From: Rhodospirillaceae bacterium
GTDB lineage: Bacteria; Pseudomonadota; Alphaproteobacteria; Dongiales; Dongiaceae
Length of the DNA: 64,000 nt
Reading direction: 5' to 3'
Assembly (NCBI GenBank): GCA_016712715.1
Contig: JADJQM010000003.1
Span: forward strand, 62,001-126,000
A program made the translations under genes and the position numbers. Numbering within the stretch: position 1 is the stretch's first letter; every line of letters starts with the position of its first letter. Positions 52,389 through 63,405 of this stretch are shown here, piece by piece. The notes beneath the pieces were generated by a model. That model searched no databases. It was not told where the DNA came from and saw nothing but the letters and a program-made list of their open reading frames with translations.

Positions 52389-54356
52389 GTGGTGGCGCGA
52401 CCAAAGTTGAAAACTGTGGCGGTTGTCGCCGCCGCAATCCTTGTTGCGGTGCTTGTCTTTCTCATAGGCGAATTTGCCTATCGTCGCGATATTGCCCGCG
52501 CTTCCGAGGCCCGCACCAGGAGCCAGCTTGAAACCCTTGCTAACAACTTCTTAACTGAGATCGCCGCGGGGACCGACCTCGGACTGGGTCTGGCTGCCCT
52601 TGTCGCCGCCGAGCCAAACATCAACGAGCGAAAATTCACGGCGATCTGCCGCACCATTTTGTCGGCACAGCCGAAGGTGCGCAACATCGCCCTCATCGTC
52701 GGCGAAACCGTCAAGTACAATTGCCCCTTCGGCGCGCCACCAATGGCCATCGAGGCCGATCCGAAAAGCGCAGGTGACCCACCGGGTTCTTATGACAAAC
52801 TCACTCCAGTCCGACGATGCTGTTGTCTCGGGACCGATGCAACTCCAGTCGGGTACGTGGTCATCGTCGTGCGCATCCCGATCCGGATCAAATCGGAGAC
52901 CGGCCTTCTCAACTACTGGGGTGCGATCAGCCTGCCGTTAAGATTGGACGGACTGCTGCAGCAATCGGGGATTTCCGATATGACATTGGGCCTCAAGATC
53001 GCCATCCGCGGCAACCGCCAGCCAATGCGCGTGCCGGATGTCATATTTGGTGATGCGGGCATCTTTGCCGCAGACCCGGTCGAAGTTCCCATCCGTCTGC
53101 CAGAAGGACAATGGTATCTGGCAGCCCAGGTTGTTGCCTCGGCACCGGACCACCAGCAGACGCTGCAACGCCTGTTCATTATTATTGCTGCCGTGTTCTG
53201 CGGCGCTGTGGTTCTCGTAGCGGTGCCCTATGTGGAACGTCGTCGGCGACTGGAGATAGAGGTCAATCGCAATCGCGATCTGTTGCGCGCGCTGATGAGA
53301 AACTCGCCTATCGCCATGTATGTCAAAGGCACGGATGGGCGTTACCTGGATCTCAATGAAGAGGCATTCAGGGCCTACAAGATCGGCGAACGGGATTTCC
53401 GCGGGCGGACGGCAGATGACTTCGTCAGACCGGAGCTTGCGCAGGAACTGGCACGGGACGACGCCCTCGCCCTCAAGGGGGAGGTTATCAGGGCGGAGCG
53501 TCGGTCGGACGATTCGAGCCTCTATACCTGGGAGCGGGAGATCAAGTTTCCGGTGATCGACGCCGCCGGAAAGGTCATTGCCATTGCCGGTTACGTGCTG
53601 GACATCACGAGTCAGAAGCAGGCCGAGGCACGCATGCTGGAGGCCTTGCGCCGCGCCGAGGCCGCAAATCGCGAGAAGTCGAAGTTCCTCGCCACGATGA
53701 GCCACGAGCTGCGGACGCCACTGAACGCGATTATCGGATTCTCCGACATTCTAAGACGAGAAATGTTCGGGCCGATCGGCAATGCCACATACCTCAACTA
53801 TGCCACCGACATCCACAAGAGCGGCCAGGTGCTGTACGATCTGCTGGGCGGGATCATTGACCTCTCCGCCGTCGAAGCCGGACATCTCGACATCAAACCC
53901 GAATCTTTGACCCCGGACCAGCTTCTGAGTGACTGCCGCGCCATCCTCGATGCCCTGGCCCGGGAATACGGGCACAGCCTTAACATTCAGGTCGAGACGA
54001 ATGACGCGTGCTGGGGCGATCGCCGGTTGATGCGCCAAGTCGTCATCAATCTTACCAGCAACGCCGCCAAGTACACCCGCAGAGGCGGTCTGATCGATGT
54101 CATTGTGGCGGCGGATGGTGATGATCTGGTGTTTCGCGTAATCGACAACGGCATTGGCATGGAGCCCGGCGACATCGAACAGGCCCTCCAGCCCTTCACT
54201 CGCCTCGGCGACCCGATGCGGGCGGAAGTGGGTGGTTCGGGCATCGGATTGGCGCTGGTGAAGCGTCTGGTCGAGGCCATGCGCGGGACATTGACGATCA
54301 CGAGCGCGCTCGGCGCCGGGACCAAGGTTGAGGTGCGCATGCCGCGCGCCAGATAG
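52389..54356 (+). CDS. CHASE-PAS sensor histidine kinase with scrambled segment
   Basis: A membrane kinase of about 655 residues. Helix 1 (VVAAAILVAVLVFLIGEFAY) and helix 2 (LFIIIAAVFCGAVVLVAVPY) enclose a periplasmic CHASE domain, followed by PAS (about 300-410, LLRALMRNSPIAMYVKGTDG), HisKA with His439 in TMSHELRTPLNAIIGFSDIL, and HATPase_c (INLTSNAAKYTRRGG, VIDNGIGMEP, GGSGIGLALVKRL). Residues around 132-155 in the CHASE domain read DKLTPVRRCCCLGTDATPVG, out of character; the +1 frame there encodes SLQSDDAVVSGPMQLQSG, the expected CHASE sequence. Two compensating indels near 52783 and 52857 are inferred. The start is GTG at 52389 or 52392, with a TTG at 52371 upstream. A truncated paralogue follows. 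Confidence 0.85.
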   Translation: MVARPKLKTVAVVAAAILVAVLVFLIGEFAYRRDIARASEARTRSQLETLANNFLTEIAAGTDLGLGLAALVAAEPNINERKFTAICRTILSAQPKVRNIALIVGETVKYNCPFGAPPMAIEADPKSAGDPPGSYDKLTPVRRCCCLGTDATPVGYVVIVVRIPIRIKSETGLLNYWGAISLPLRLDGLLQQSGISDMTLGLKIAIRGNRQPMRVPDVIFGDAGIFAADPVEVPIRLPEGQWYLAAQVVASAPDHQQTLQRLFIIIAAVFCGAVVLVAVPYVERRRRLEIEVNRNRDLLRALMRNSPIAMYVKGTDGRYLDLNEEAFRAYKIGERDFRGRTADDFVRPELAQELARDDALALKGEVIRAERRSDDSSLYTWEREIKFPVIDAAGKVIAIAGYVLDITSQKQAEARMLEALRRAEAANREKSKFLATMSHELRTPLNAIIGFSDILRREMFGPIGNATYLNYATDIHKSGQVLYDLLGGIIDLSAVEAGHLDIKPESLTPDQLLSDCRAILDALAREYGHSLNIQVETNDACWGDRRLMRQVVINLTSNAAKYTRRGGLIDVIVAADGDDLVFRVIDNGIGMEPGDIEQALQPFTRLGDPMRAEVGGSGIGLALVKRLVEAMRGTLTITSALGAGTKVEVRMPRAR

Positions 54357-54482
54357 CAGGTTCACCTCGCATCCGCGGTCTGGCCATCCGGCCCTTGGCA
54401 TCGCAGCGGCGGCAAATGTTGACAGCATCAGCTCCCCCTGCCCCAATGACATCTCGGTATCATTCAGGGCAGAATCGCCATC

Positions 54483-55020
54483 ATGCCCAAATCGCGCCTC
54501 GTGAGGTACCTCCTGATCGGTCTCGTCGCGATGGCCGTGTTTATGTCGAGCGAATACATGAACCGACAGAGGCTGGAAGTATCGGCGCGCAACAACCTGC
54601 GCAGCACTGGCTCTTGAAAGGCAGCATGCCTTGACGATTGTCGACGCGGCCAGATGCTCTTGTCTCGCTGACCGGCGTCTCCTTCGCCAGGTGCTGCTCA
54701 ATTTGGCCAGCAATGCCGCCAAGTACACGCGCAAGGGGGGCAGCCTCGTCTTCGCAACAAGCGATGACGGCGACGTGGTGACGTTCCGCGTAACTGACAA
54801 TGGGGTCGGCATGGCTCCCGAAGAGATCGAGCGCGCCATGCAGCCCTTCACACGCCTGGGCGATCCCATGCGGGCGGAGGTCGGTGGCTCCGGCATTGGC
54901 CTCGCCTTGGTCAAGCGCCTGGTCGAACTGATGCGTGGCCGCTTGACAATCACCAGCACCCCGGGCGTCGGGACGACCGTGGAGGTCGCCATGCCAAAGG
55001 CACAGGATGCTCAGCGTTAA
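54483..55020 (+). pseudogene. Remnant of a second CHASE-type histidine kinase
   Basis: The 5' part, from the ATG at 54483, encodes the start of a sensor kinase like the preceding gene: a helix (RYLLIGLVAMAVFMSS) and RQRLEVSARNNLRS. It stops after 44 codons at 54615. In another frame from about 54600 the 3' part encodes the end of a HisKA region (ALALERQHALTIVDA) and a full ATPase domain (LLNLASNAAKYTRKGG, VTDNGVGMAPEEIERAMQP, GGSGIGLALVKRLVELMRG) to 55020. This aligns with the preceding kinase from about residue 520 on. The middle 1.4 kb, including the acceptor His, is gone, and the junction near 54595-54610 is out of frame. It is a decayed tandem paralogue. Confidence 0.8.
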
Positions 55021-55745
55021 GGCTGCTTGAAGAAGTCCTCCGGCAGTTCGGAAATGTCCGGCGGTACAATCAGTTTGGGTTCGAACTGCAGGGAGCGTTT
55101 CTGGGCCGCTTCCAACTGCGCCGGCGTCAATAGAGCGGCGACCTTCTCACGTCGCTCCACCATCTCCAGGCGCTCCTTGCCCTGCGGCAACTGCGCAACG
55201 GCGATGTTGTACCACATGTATGCCTTGCCCGGGTCGATGAGAGTACCGTCGCCGTTTTCATACATCTGCGCCGTGGGAGCGTAGGCGGCAAAGCAGCCCT
55301 GCATGGCCGCCTTTTCAAACCAGCTCAATGACGTACGCAGGTCCAGCGGCACGCCTTGTCCGAAATAATAGACATTGCCCATCAGCCATTCCGCCACTGG
55401 GTGACCCAGCTCGGCAAGCCGCGCAAAGACGGGCACGGCCTTCGTAAACTCGCCATTGCTGTAAGCAATCCATGCGGTATCGGTGCCCTTCTCAAGCATG
55501 TCCCAGGTATAGGGAATTTCCTCGACGAAGACCGTGTGCTTGCAGGCACGCTTTTCGTCGACGGGAGCTGCCGGCGCACTCGCTGCCAGCGACGGATCCG
55601 TGATGGCCGATGCTGGCCCCTCCCCGGGCGCTGCCGAGGCGCCGTCCGGCGGAGGCAGAGGGGTTGCTTCCTGGGCAGCGGCCAGGCGAACGACCAAAAG
55701 ACCGGCACAAAGGGCCGCCGAGAACAGGATGTGTCTGATTTTCAT
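55017..55745 (-). CDS. Exported Sel1-repeat protein
   Basis: A 242-residue periplasmic protein. The signal peptide (HILFSAALCAGLLVVRLAAA) ends near residue 24. A Pro/Ala-rich linker follows, then Sel1-like (TPR-related) repeats: FTKAVPVFARLAELGHPVAE, LMGNVYYFGQGVPLDLRTSL, WFEKAAMQGCFAAYAPTAQM and YENGDGTLIDPGKAYMWYNI. Such repeats mediate protein-protein contacts, often with peptidoglycan or signalling enzymes. Three cysteines are present. Partner unknown. The stop overlaps that of the convergent kinase remnant by 4 nt. Confidence 0.85.
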   Translation of the reverse strand: MKIRHILFSAALCAGLLVVRLAAAQEATPLPPPDGASAAPGEGPASAITDPSLAASAPAAPVDEKRACKHTVFVEEIPYTWDMLEKGTDTAWIAYSNGEFTKAVPVFARLAELGHPVAEWLMGNVYYFGQGVPLDLRTSLSWFEKAAMQGCFAAYAPTAQMYENGDGTLIDPGKAYMWYNIAVAQLPQGKERLEMVERREKVAALLTPAQLEAAQKRSLQFEPKLIVPPDISELPEDFFKQP

Positions 55746-55908
55746 GGACCGAACGTCAAAATTGCCCGCTTACCTTAGCATTTTCCGAGCCAGTTAAGCT
55801 CACAATCCGTTTATAACCTCTGAATTCCGCCACCCTCGGCTACCACCAGGCTTGCCAGGCAGGATCTGACGCCCCATCTGTGATGACGCTACGGGGAAGG
55901 AGAATTGT

Positions 55909-56280
55909 TTGACGGAGCCATCCAGATCGATGACTGAACCGGCCGAATCCGCCAAGTTTGAACGTGACAAGGCCAGAGTCGAGCAGGGATTCTGGCCGAA
56001 GGTGCGCCGTATCGCCAAGCGCATTCCCTTCCTGGATGAATTGGTGGCGGCTTACTATTGCGCCACTGACCCGGCCTCCCCCTTCAAGGTGAAGGCGGTG
56101 CTGATGGCTGCCCTTGCCTATTTTGTCCTGCCGCTTGATGCGGTCCCCGACTTTCTCGCCTTCTTCGGGTTCGCCGACGATGCCGCCGTGGTCTATGGGG
56201 CGGTAAAAATGGTCGCCAAACATATCACTCCCGAACATCGGGCGAAGGCCCGGGCAATGATCTCCAACCTCGATTCCTGA
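55909..56280 (+). CDS. YkvA-family (DUF1232) membrane protein
   Basis: A 123-residue protein with the DUF1232 core: KVKAVLMAALAYFVLPLDAV, followed by PDFLAFFGFADDAAVVYGAV. The function of the family is unknown; it forms a short hairpin in or on the membrane. The TTG at 55909 is the probable start because AAGGAG lies 6 nt upstream; an ATG at 55930 has nothing comparable. It is convergent with the DMT transporter gene pair, 7 nt apart. Confidence 0.87.
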   Translation: MTEPSRSMTEPAESAKFERDKARVEQGFWPKVRRIAKRIPFLDELVAAYYCATDPASPFKVKAVLMAALAYFVLPLDAVPDFLAFFGFADDAAVVYGAVKMVAKHITPEHRAKARAMISNLDS

Positions 56281-56287
56281 GGGTGCC

Positions 56288-57190
56288 CTACGTCCCGGGC
56301 AATTTGGCCTGCGACTGGCCAAGGCGCGCTTCGCGCTGGGCAATATAAACCGTGCTGCTGATGATGAGTCCGGCACCAATCAACGTCCAATGATCTGGCA
56401 GTTCCGCAAAGACCATGAACCCGACTGCGCCGGCAAACAGCAGCCGAAGATAGTCGAACGGCGCCACGACTGACGCCTCGCCCGCCTTGAACGCCAGGAT
56501 CCACCAATACTGCGACATCGCCCCGGTCGCCCCGATGATGATCAGATAGAGCCATTCGATGGGCTCTGGCCATTGCCAATAATAGATCGCGGGGGGCGCC
56601 ACCAGCGCGGTCGCGATGAGGCCATAATAGAACAGCATGATAAGCGGCGTTTCGCTTGCCGGCAGGCGCTTCAGGATGGTGATCAGGAGGGCGATCGACA
56701 TGGCATCGCCCAGGGCCAGCAATGCCCAGGGGTTGAAAGCACCACTGCCAGGCTGCATCATCACCAGCACGCCGAGGAAACCGACGATCGTCGCCGCCCA
56801 GCGTCGCCAGCGCACGTCTTCCTTTAAAATGATCACGGCGAGCAACACGGCAAAAAGGGGTTTGGTGAAGCTCAGCGCCGTATAGGTCGCCAGCTCCAGC
56901 TTGGCGATGCCGAGATAGGAACAGGCCATGGCCACGATGCCCAGGCCAGAGCGCAGCACATGCGCCTTCAGATGCTGCGTGTGCAGGCCCCGCGGCCCTG
57001 TCTTCACGATGAACGGCACCAGCATCAGGAAACCGATGAAACAGCGGAAGAAGGTGATCTCGAAGGTATTGATACCGGCTTGGCCCACCAGCTTGACGAA
57101 CGCCGCCATGACGGAAAAGCCAAGACCGCACAAGGCCATCCAGATGCAGCCGCGGGCATTGCCCGAGAGATTGAGGAAGCCCTGCCTCAT
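56288..57190 (-). CDS. EamA-domain (DMT superfamily) transporter
   Basis: A 300-residue inner-membrane protein with ten helices in two EamA repeats, probably an exporter of metabolites. Marker blocks are GLGFSVMAAFVKLVGQAG, FEITFFRCFIGFLMLVPFIV, the helix-4 region ATYTALSFTKPLFAVLLAVI, PSGAFNPW-type loop GSGAFNPWALLALGDAMSIA and the end VAPFDYLRLLFAGAVGFMVF. It overlaps the gene upstream by 4 nt. The two proteins are clear paralogues and may form a heterodimer or have diverged in substrate. Confidence 0.9.
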   Translation of the reverse strand: MRQGFLNLSGNARGCIWMALCGLGFSVMAAFVKLVGQAGINTFEITFFRCFIGFLMLVPFIVKTGPRGLHTQHLKAHVLRSGLGIVAMACSYLGIAKLELATYTALSFTKPLFAVLLAVIILKEDVRWRRWAATIVGFLGVLVMMQPGSGAFNPWALLALGDAMSIALLITILKRLPASETPLIMLFYYGLIATALVAPPAIYYWQWPEPIEWLYLIIIGATGAMSQYWWILAFKAGEASVVAPFDYLRLLFAGAVGFMVFAELPDHWTLIGAGLIISSTVYIAQREARLGQSQAKLPGT

Positions 57191-58182
57191 CGCGGCACAT
57201 CACCTTGGCTGGAATTTTTAGGGGCGTTGACGTCGGCGCCGATACCTGGCTGCGCACTCTCCGCGCTGGCCTGCATTGCAACCGCCTTGGTCCCACGCGA
57301 GCCGCGCAGAAAGGCTTCGCGCTGGGCGATGTAGAGACCCGCGGCAATGATCACGGCCGAGCCGATCCAGAACCAGTGATCCGGATTCTCGCCGAACCAG
57401 ATGATGCCGATCCCGGTGGTGAAAATCAGGCGTGAATAGTCATAGGGCACGATGGCCGAGGCATCGGCCATGGCGAAGGCGCGGGTCCAGCACAGATGCC
57501 CCAACGTGCCGAACAGGCCCAATGCCACGACATAGGGCCAGGCGGCAAGGCTCGGCCAGTCCCAGTGGAAGAGCGCCGGCCCGAGTGCCAGCGGCGTCGA
57601 CAGCAGGACCATATAAGTCACGATGGCCTGCGAGCTTTCGCTGCGCGAGAGGGTCTTGACGATGACCGAGACGGTCGCCGTCAGGAAGGCGCTGCCGATC
57701 ACGAGGATCTCCCCCAGGCCGATGCCGGTCGACCCCGGCTGCAGCACGATCATGACCCCGGCAAACCCCAGCAGCGTCGCCGACCAGCGTCGCAACCGCA
57801 CCTTCTCCTTGAGAACCAGGGCCGCAAGAATGGTCGCGAACAAGGGGGCGGTGAAGCTGAGCGAGGTCGCATTGGCGATCGGCATGTAGGCGAGTGCGGT
57901 AAAACCGCACATCATGGAGATGACACTGAGCCCGGACCGGAACAGATAGGTGCCGAACCGGCCCGTCCGCAAACTGCCCAGGCCATGGCGCCACAGCCAG
58001 GGAATCATGAAAACGAAGCCGAACAAATTGCGCCAGAAAGCGATGGCGAACCCATGCAGCTCGGTCGACAGATGCTTCACCGTAGCGCTAAGGCAGGCAA
58101 AAAAGACGCAGGCGCCGAGGGCCAGGAGGGCGGCCAGCATCGGGTCCGGCAGGCCGCTTCTCTTGTGGTCGGAACTCGTCAT
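57187..58182 (-). CDS. EamA-domain (DMT superfamily) transporter, tandem paralogue
   Basis: A 331-residue ten-helix transporter closely similar to the downstream gene: ACVFFACLSATVKHLSTELH, FAIAFWRNLFGFVFMIPWLW, YMPIANATSLSFTAPLFATI, GIGLGEILVIGSAFLTATVS and IVPYDYSRLIFTTGIGIIWF. The C-terminal 35 residues form a hydrophilic Ala/Ser-rich tail absent from the partner. I start it at the ATG at 58182 (MTSSDHKRSG); the frame stays open upstream over acetoacetyl-CoA synthetase only as shadow sequence. It diverges from that gene across 189 nt. Confidence 0.9.
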   Translation of the reverse strand: MTSSDHKRSGLPDPMLAALLALGACVFFACLSATVKHLSTELHGFAIAFWRNLFGFVFMIPWLWRHGLGSLRTGRFGTYLFRSGLSVISMMCGFTALAYMPIANATSLSFTAPLFATILAALVLKEKVRLRRWSATLLGFAGVMIVLQPGSTGIGLGEILVIGSAFLTATVSVIVKTLSRSESSQAIVTYMVLLSTPLALGPALFHWDWPSLAAWPYVVALGLFGTLGHLCWTRAFAMADASAIVPYDYSRLIFTTGIGIIWFGENPDHWFWIGSAVIIAAGLYIAQREAFLRGSRGTKAVAMQASAESAQPGIGADVNAPKNSSQGDVPR

Positions 58183-58371
58183 GTGTATGTCGGGAATCGT
58201 CTTGCCAGGGGCAGCGCGGCCTCGGAAGATGCGCTGGCTCGACACAGTAAGGGTCGGGCGCGGCAATAAAAAGGCTCGACAACGCGGCCAAGCCTTGCAT
58301 TTTCCGCAGGTCGGGTCAGTTTGGGCATGTTGCAGCGCGGCGCGCGCTGGGCAGGTAAGGGGATTGAGAGT

Positions 58372-60329
<1,958 letters not shown>

Positions 60330-60333
<4 letters not shown>

Positions 60334-61529
60334 GCCTGTCTGCCAACCCGCTTTTGGCCGCCGTTGCCGTACCACCCATCGCCGAGGCGCAAGGCTGGAT
60401 CGAGGGCCGTCAGTTTCCGGCCGACAAACCGCTGATCGATGTCTGCCAGGCGGTTCCCGGTTATGCGCCGCCTGACGCACTGATCGCGCATATGGCCGAG
60501 GCGTTGAAATCGCCCGCGACCCATCGCTACACCGATATCAACGGTCTCGAAGATCTGCGCGCGGCCTTGGCCGTCGACATCAACCGCGTCTACGGCCCCG
60601 CAGACCGCGCCGTGGTGACGGCCGACAACGTCATGATCACTGCCGGCTGCAACCAAGCCTATTGCCTGGCGACCGCGGGACTTGCCAAGGCCGGCGACGA
60701 GATCATCCTGCCCTTGCCCTACTACTTCAATTACCAGATGTGGCTCGACATGATCGGCGTCACGGCGCGCCACGTCCGCTTCCGTCCCGAAGCCTGCGGC
60801 CTGCCGGATTTGATGGAGATTCGCGACGCCATCAACGCAAAGACCCGCGCCCTCGTGCTCATCTCGCCCAACAATCCGACCGGCTCCGTCTATCCGGATG
60901 AATACCTGCAAGCTGCCCTGCAGCTCTGCAAGGAGACCGGCATCGCGCTCATTCTTGACGAGACCTATCGCGATTTCATGCCCCATGATGCGGCGCCACA
61001 CAGCCTGTTCCGAACCCATTGCTGGGAATCGAACCTCATCCACCTCTACAGTTTCTCGAAAGTGTTCTGCCTCACCGGCCACCGTGTCGGCGCCATCGTT
61101 GGCGATCCGAAACTGCTCGATCAGATTGGCAAGGCAATGGATTGCGTCGCCATCTGCGCGCCGCGCATCGGCCAGATCGCGGCCAAGCACGGGCTGCAGG
61201 CGCTGGGTGATTGGCGCCAGGGCAACACGGGCCTGATGCGCGACCGCCTGGCGGCGTTGAAGACGGCCTTCGCCCGCAACGATCTCGGCTATGAAGTGGT
61301 CAGCGTCGGCGCCTATTTCGCCTATTTGAAACATCCCCATCGCGGCCGACCGGCAACCGCCGTGGCGAAGCGTCTCGCCGACAAGCAGAACCTGCTGGCG
61401 TTGCCCGGCTCGATGTTCGGCCCCGGCCAGGAAGACTTCCTGCGCGTGGCTTTTGCGAATGTCGATGCGAAAGCGATGCCAGAGATCGCGGCACGGTTGG
61501 CCGCGGACGCTGCGGATAGGGTTTGGTAG
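60330..61529 (+). CDS. Class I/II PLP-dependent aminotransferase
   Basis: A 399-residue fold-type I aminotransferase. The PLP Lys is near residue 244 in LIHLYSFSKVFCLTGHRVGA. Other fold markers are ITAGCNQAYCLATAGLAKAG, ILPLPYYFNYQMWLDMIGVT, LISPNNPTGSVYPDEYLQAA and ALILDETYRDFMPHD. The substrate cannot be deduced; the family also includes aspartate- and kynurenine-type enzymes. The start is a TTG in a TTGA overlap with the acetoacetyl-CoA synthetase stop, so the two are translationally coupled. An inverted repeat follows immediately. Confidence 0.9.
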
Positions 61530-61530
61530 G

Positions 61531-61665
61531 CCCCCTCACCCCAACCCCTCTCCCGCGAGGGGAGGGGCTTGTGCCACGCACTCTCACGCACCTCAACGCT
61601 AGATCGCATATTGCCGGCAGATCTCATCCCCTCTCCCCTCGCGGGAGAGGGTCAGGGTGAGGGGG
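61531..61665. repeat. Large imperfect inverted repeat (intergenic palindromic element)
   Basis: Two arms of about 37 nt (61531-61567 and 61628-61665), each built on CCCCTCACCC, CCCTCTCCC and GCGAGGGGAG, are nearly perfect reverse complements separated by 60 nt. Each arm also folds on itself around CTCCCGCGAGGGGAG. Elements with this C-rich consensus are widespread intergenic repeats in alphaproteobacteria. It lies 2 nt after the aminotransferase stop and may act as a terminator or mRNA stabiliser. It is the only copy I saw in the window. Confidence 0.85.
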
Positions 61666-61702
61666 TATGCGACGGCTCCCACCCATTCAGTCGTCGGAAA
61701 GT

Positions 61703-62194
61703 TTACGGCCGGATCTCGATCGGTGTACCCAATGCAACAGCCGACCAGATCACATCCATCGCCAGGTTGCTCACCCCGATGCAGCCATTGGTGAGCGGCG
61801 AGCGGTTGAACCAGCGCCACCATTGCCGCTGGCCGTGGATCATGATGCCGCCGCCGGCGTCCTGGCCGTTGGCCACCGCGCGCGCCGCCTGCTTCCTGGT
61901 CGGATACGACACCAACAGCGAGCGGTGATGCGTCGATGCGTCATTGCCCCAGATCAGCTTGTAGGAACCTTCCGGGGTGCGCTGGTCGCCCTCGCGGCGC
62001 TTCTGACCCACCGGGTTCTTGCCCAGCGAAATCCTGGTGCTCCACACCGCCTTGCCATCACGCATCAGCGACAATGTCCGCGCGCTCTTGTCGACCAGCA
62101 CCTTGTCGACCGGGCCGATGACCAGCGCCATGATCGGACCCGGCAGCGTGTTGAGCGCCATCAAGACAAACGCCAGGATCATCGCGGCAAGCAT
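61703..62194 (-). CDS. L,D-transpeptidase (YkuD) family protein
   Basis: Forms 3-3 cross-links in peptidoglycan or attaches proteins to it. The 163-residue protein has one N-terminal helix (AAMILAFVLMALNTLPGPIM, an anchor) and a YkuD domain with DKVLVDKSARTLSLMRDGKA, KRREGDQRTPEGSYKLIWGN and the active site: His120 in GIMIHGQRQW and Cys138 in SPLTNGCIGVSN. Thr-Asn replaces the more common Ser-x before Gly-Cys, and Gly-Val replaces Arg-Leu. I start at the ATG at 62194; a TTG at 62302, overlapping the thyX stop, would give a basic 36-residue extension and cannot be excluded. Confidence 0.88.
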   Translation of the reverse strand: MLAAMILAFVLMALNTLPGPIMALVIGPVDKVLVDKSARTLSLMRDGKAVWSTRISLGKNPVGQKRREGDQRTPEGSYKLIWGNDASTHHRSLLVSYPTRKQAARAVANGQDAGGGIMIHGQRQWWRWFNRSPLTNGCIGVSNLAMDVIWSAVALGTPIEIRP

Positions 62195-62298
62195 GTATGA
62201 CGCCGCCAGCGCACATACTTTGCGCGCGCGCGCGGAACGTCCCGCCAGTCTGCTACGTCGAGGGCAGCGATATCGAGGGCGATGTCCGTCATGCCCGA

Positions 62299-63237
62299 TC
62301 AATCATTCCTGTCGAGCAGTGCCTGCAGCTCGGTCCATTCGCGCCGGCCCATGCCGCTTGTCTCCTGCGTCACAGTCTCGCCGGCGAGGCGCCGCTTCAC
62401 GACGGCAAGCGCGTTCTTCGACAAGGTGACGGAATTCAATCGGTGCTGGACGAAGGCCTCATAGGTGAGCGGCACCCAGCGCTTGAGCATGTCGAGCATC
62501 GCATCGGCATAGACGCGGATCTCATACTGCGCATGGGCATCGGCCCGCAGCGACAGGAAGTGCATGAGGTTGTGGAGGTCGATCTTCCAATACCATTGGG
62601 TATAGAAATTGAGGCTGAGATTCATGCGCGCAAGCTCGCGGGCAAGGCCCGGGCGGCTGGGGTCGACCGGTTCACCGTTCTCGGTCTCGTTCAGCATCTC
62701 GGCGTAATGATCATAGGCCTGGGTCGAATCCTGCTTGAGGAGATCCAGCACCCTCTGGGCCTCGGCACCCTCCAGCACTTCGCCGCGCCCCTGGCGGTTG
62801 GAGGCGGATTGCGCCGCCAGATGCTCTGGCGCCGGAATGTAGAACTCCCGGTCGAGGATCGAATAGCGCGCCGAATATTCGTTCACATTGGCGGTGCGGT
62901 GGCGGATCCATTGCCGGGCCACGAAGATCGGCATCTTCACATGGAACTTGATCTCGCACATCTCGAACGGCGTCGAATGGCGGTGGCGCATGAGGTAGTG
63001 AATGAGCCCCTGGTCTTCCGAGACCTTCTTGGTGCCGCGGCCATAGGAGACGCGGGCCGCCTGCACGACCGCGTTGTCGTCGCCCATGTAGTCGATGACC
63101 CGGACGATGCCGTGATCGAGGACCGGCACGGCCTGATAGAGGATTTCTTCGAGGGCCGGGGCGACCGCGCGGCGCGTGCTGTTCGTCTGCGCGCGCTGGT
63201 CCTCGATCGCCGCCAATTGCTCGGGTGATAAGGGCAT
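62299..63237 (-). CDS. thyX: FAD-dependent thymidylate synthase
   Basis: Makes dTMP from dUMP using methylenetetrahydrofolate and FADH2. The 312-residue product has the ThyX motif RHRTANVNEYSAR at residues 112-124, with the preceding RHRHSTPFEMCEIKFHVKMP, and the C-terminal block DLHNLMHFLSLRADAHAQYE with RVYADAM, which carries the flavin- and dUMP-binding residues. I start at the ATG at 63237 (MPLSPEQLAA); the frame is open further upstream. It is the sole thymidylate synthase gene in the window. Confidence 0.96.
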   Translation of the reverse strand: MPLSPEQLAAIEDQRAQTNSTRRAVAPALEEILYQAVPVLDHGIVRVIDYMGDDNAVVQAARVSYGRGTKKVSEDQGLIHYLMRHRHSTPFEMCEIKFHVKMPIFVARQWIRHRTANVNEYSARYSILDREFYIPAPEHLAAQSASNRQGRGEVLEGAEAQRVLDLLKQDSTQAYDHYAEMLNETENGEPVDPSRPGLARELARMNLSLNFYTQWYWKIDLHNLMHFLSLRADAHAQYEIRVYADAMLDMLKRWVPLTYEAFVQHRLNSVTLSKNALAVVKRRLAGETVTQETSGMGRREWTELQALLDRND

Positions 63238-63370
63238 GCCGGGTCCCGTCTGATGATGCTGCGCCGGAAGGGCCTGATTCGCCGCCTCCCCCGGCCAAAG
63301 CCGGTCGCGCGTTTTACCGGGAACCGGTCTGGAGGACAAATCCGAACTTAACGATCTATTGCCGCGGGAC

Positions 63371-63399
63371 TTTCACATCCCGCCCGGCACGCCTATATT
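63371..63399 (+). promoter_or_regulatory. Probable promoter of the tmRNA gene
   Basis: TATATT (63394-63399) is a good -10 hexamer, with TTTCAC (63371-63376) as a weak -35 at 17 nt. Transcription would begin near 63406, which agrees with the expected 5' end of the acceptor piece. Confidence 0.5.
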
Positions 63400-63405
63400 A
63401 GGGAT

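Noticed and set aside
53751..54992. A 413-codon reverse frame opposite the histidine kinase and its remnant
   Set aside because: Antisense of conserved ATPase-domain sequence; it repeats itself because the kinase ATPase domain is duplicated.
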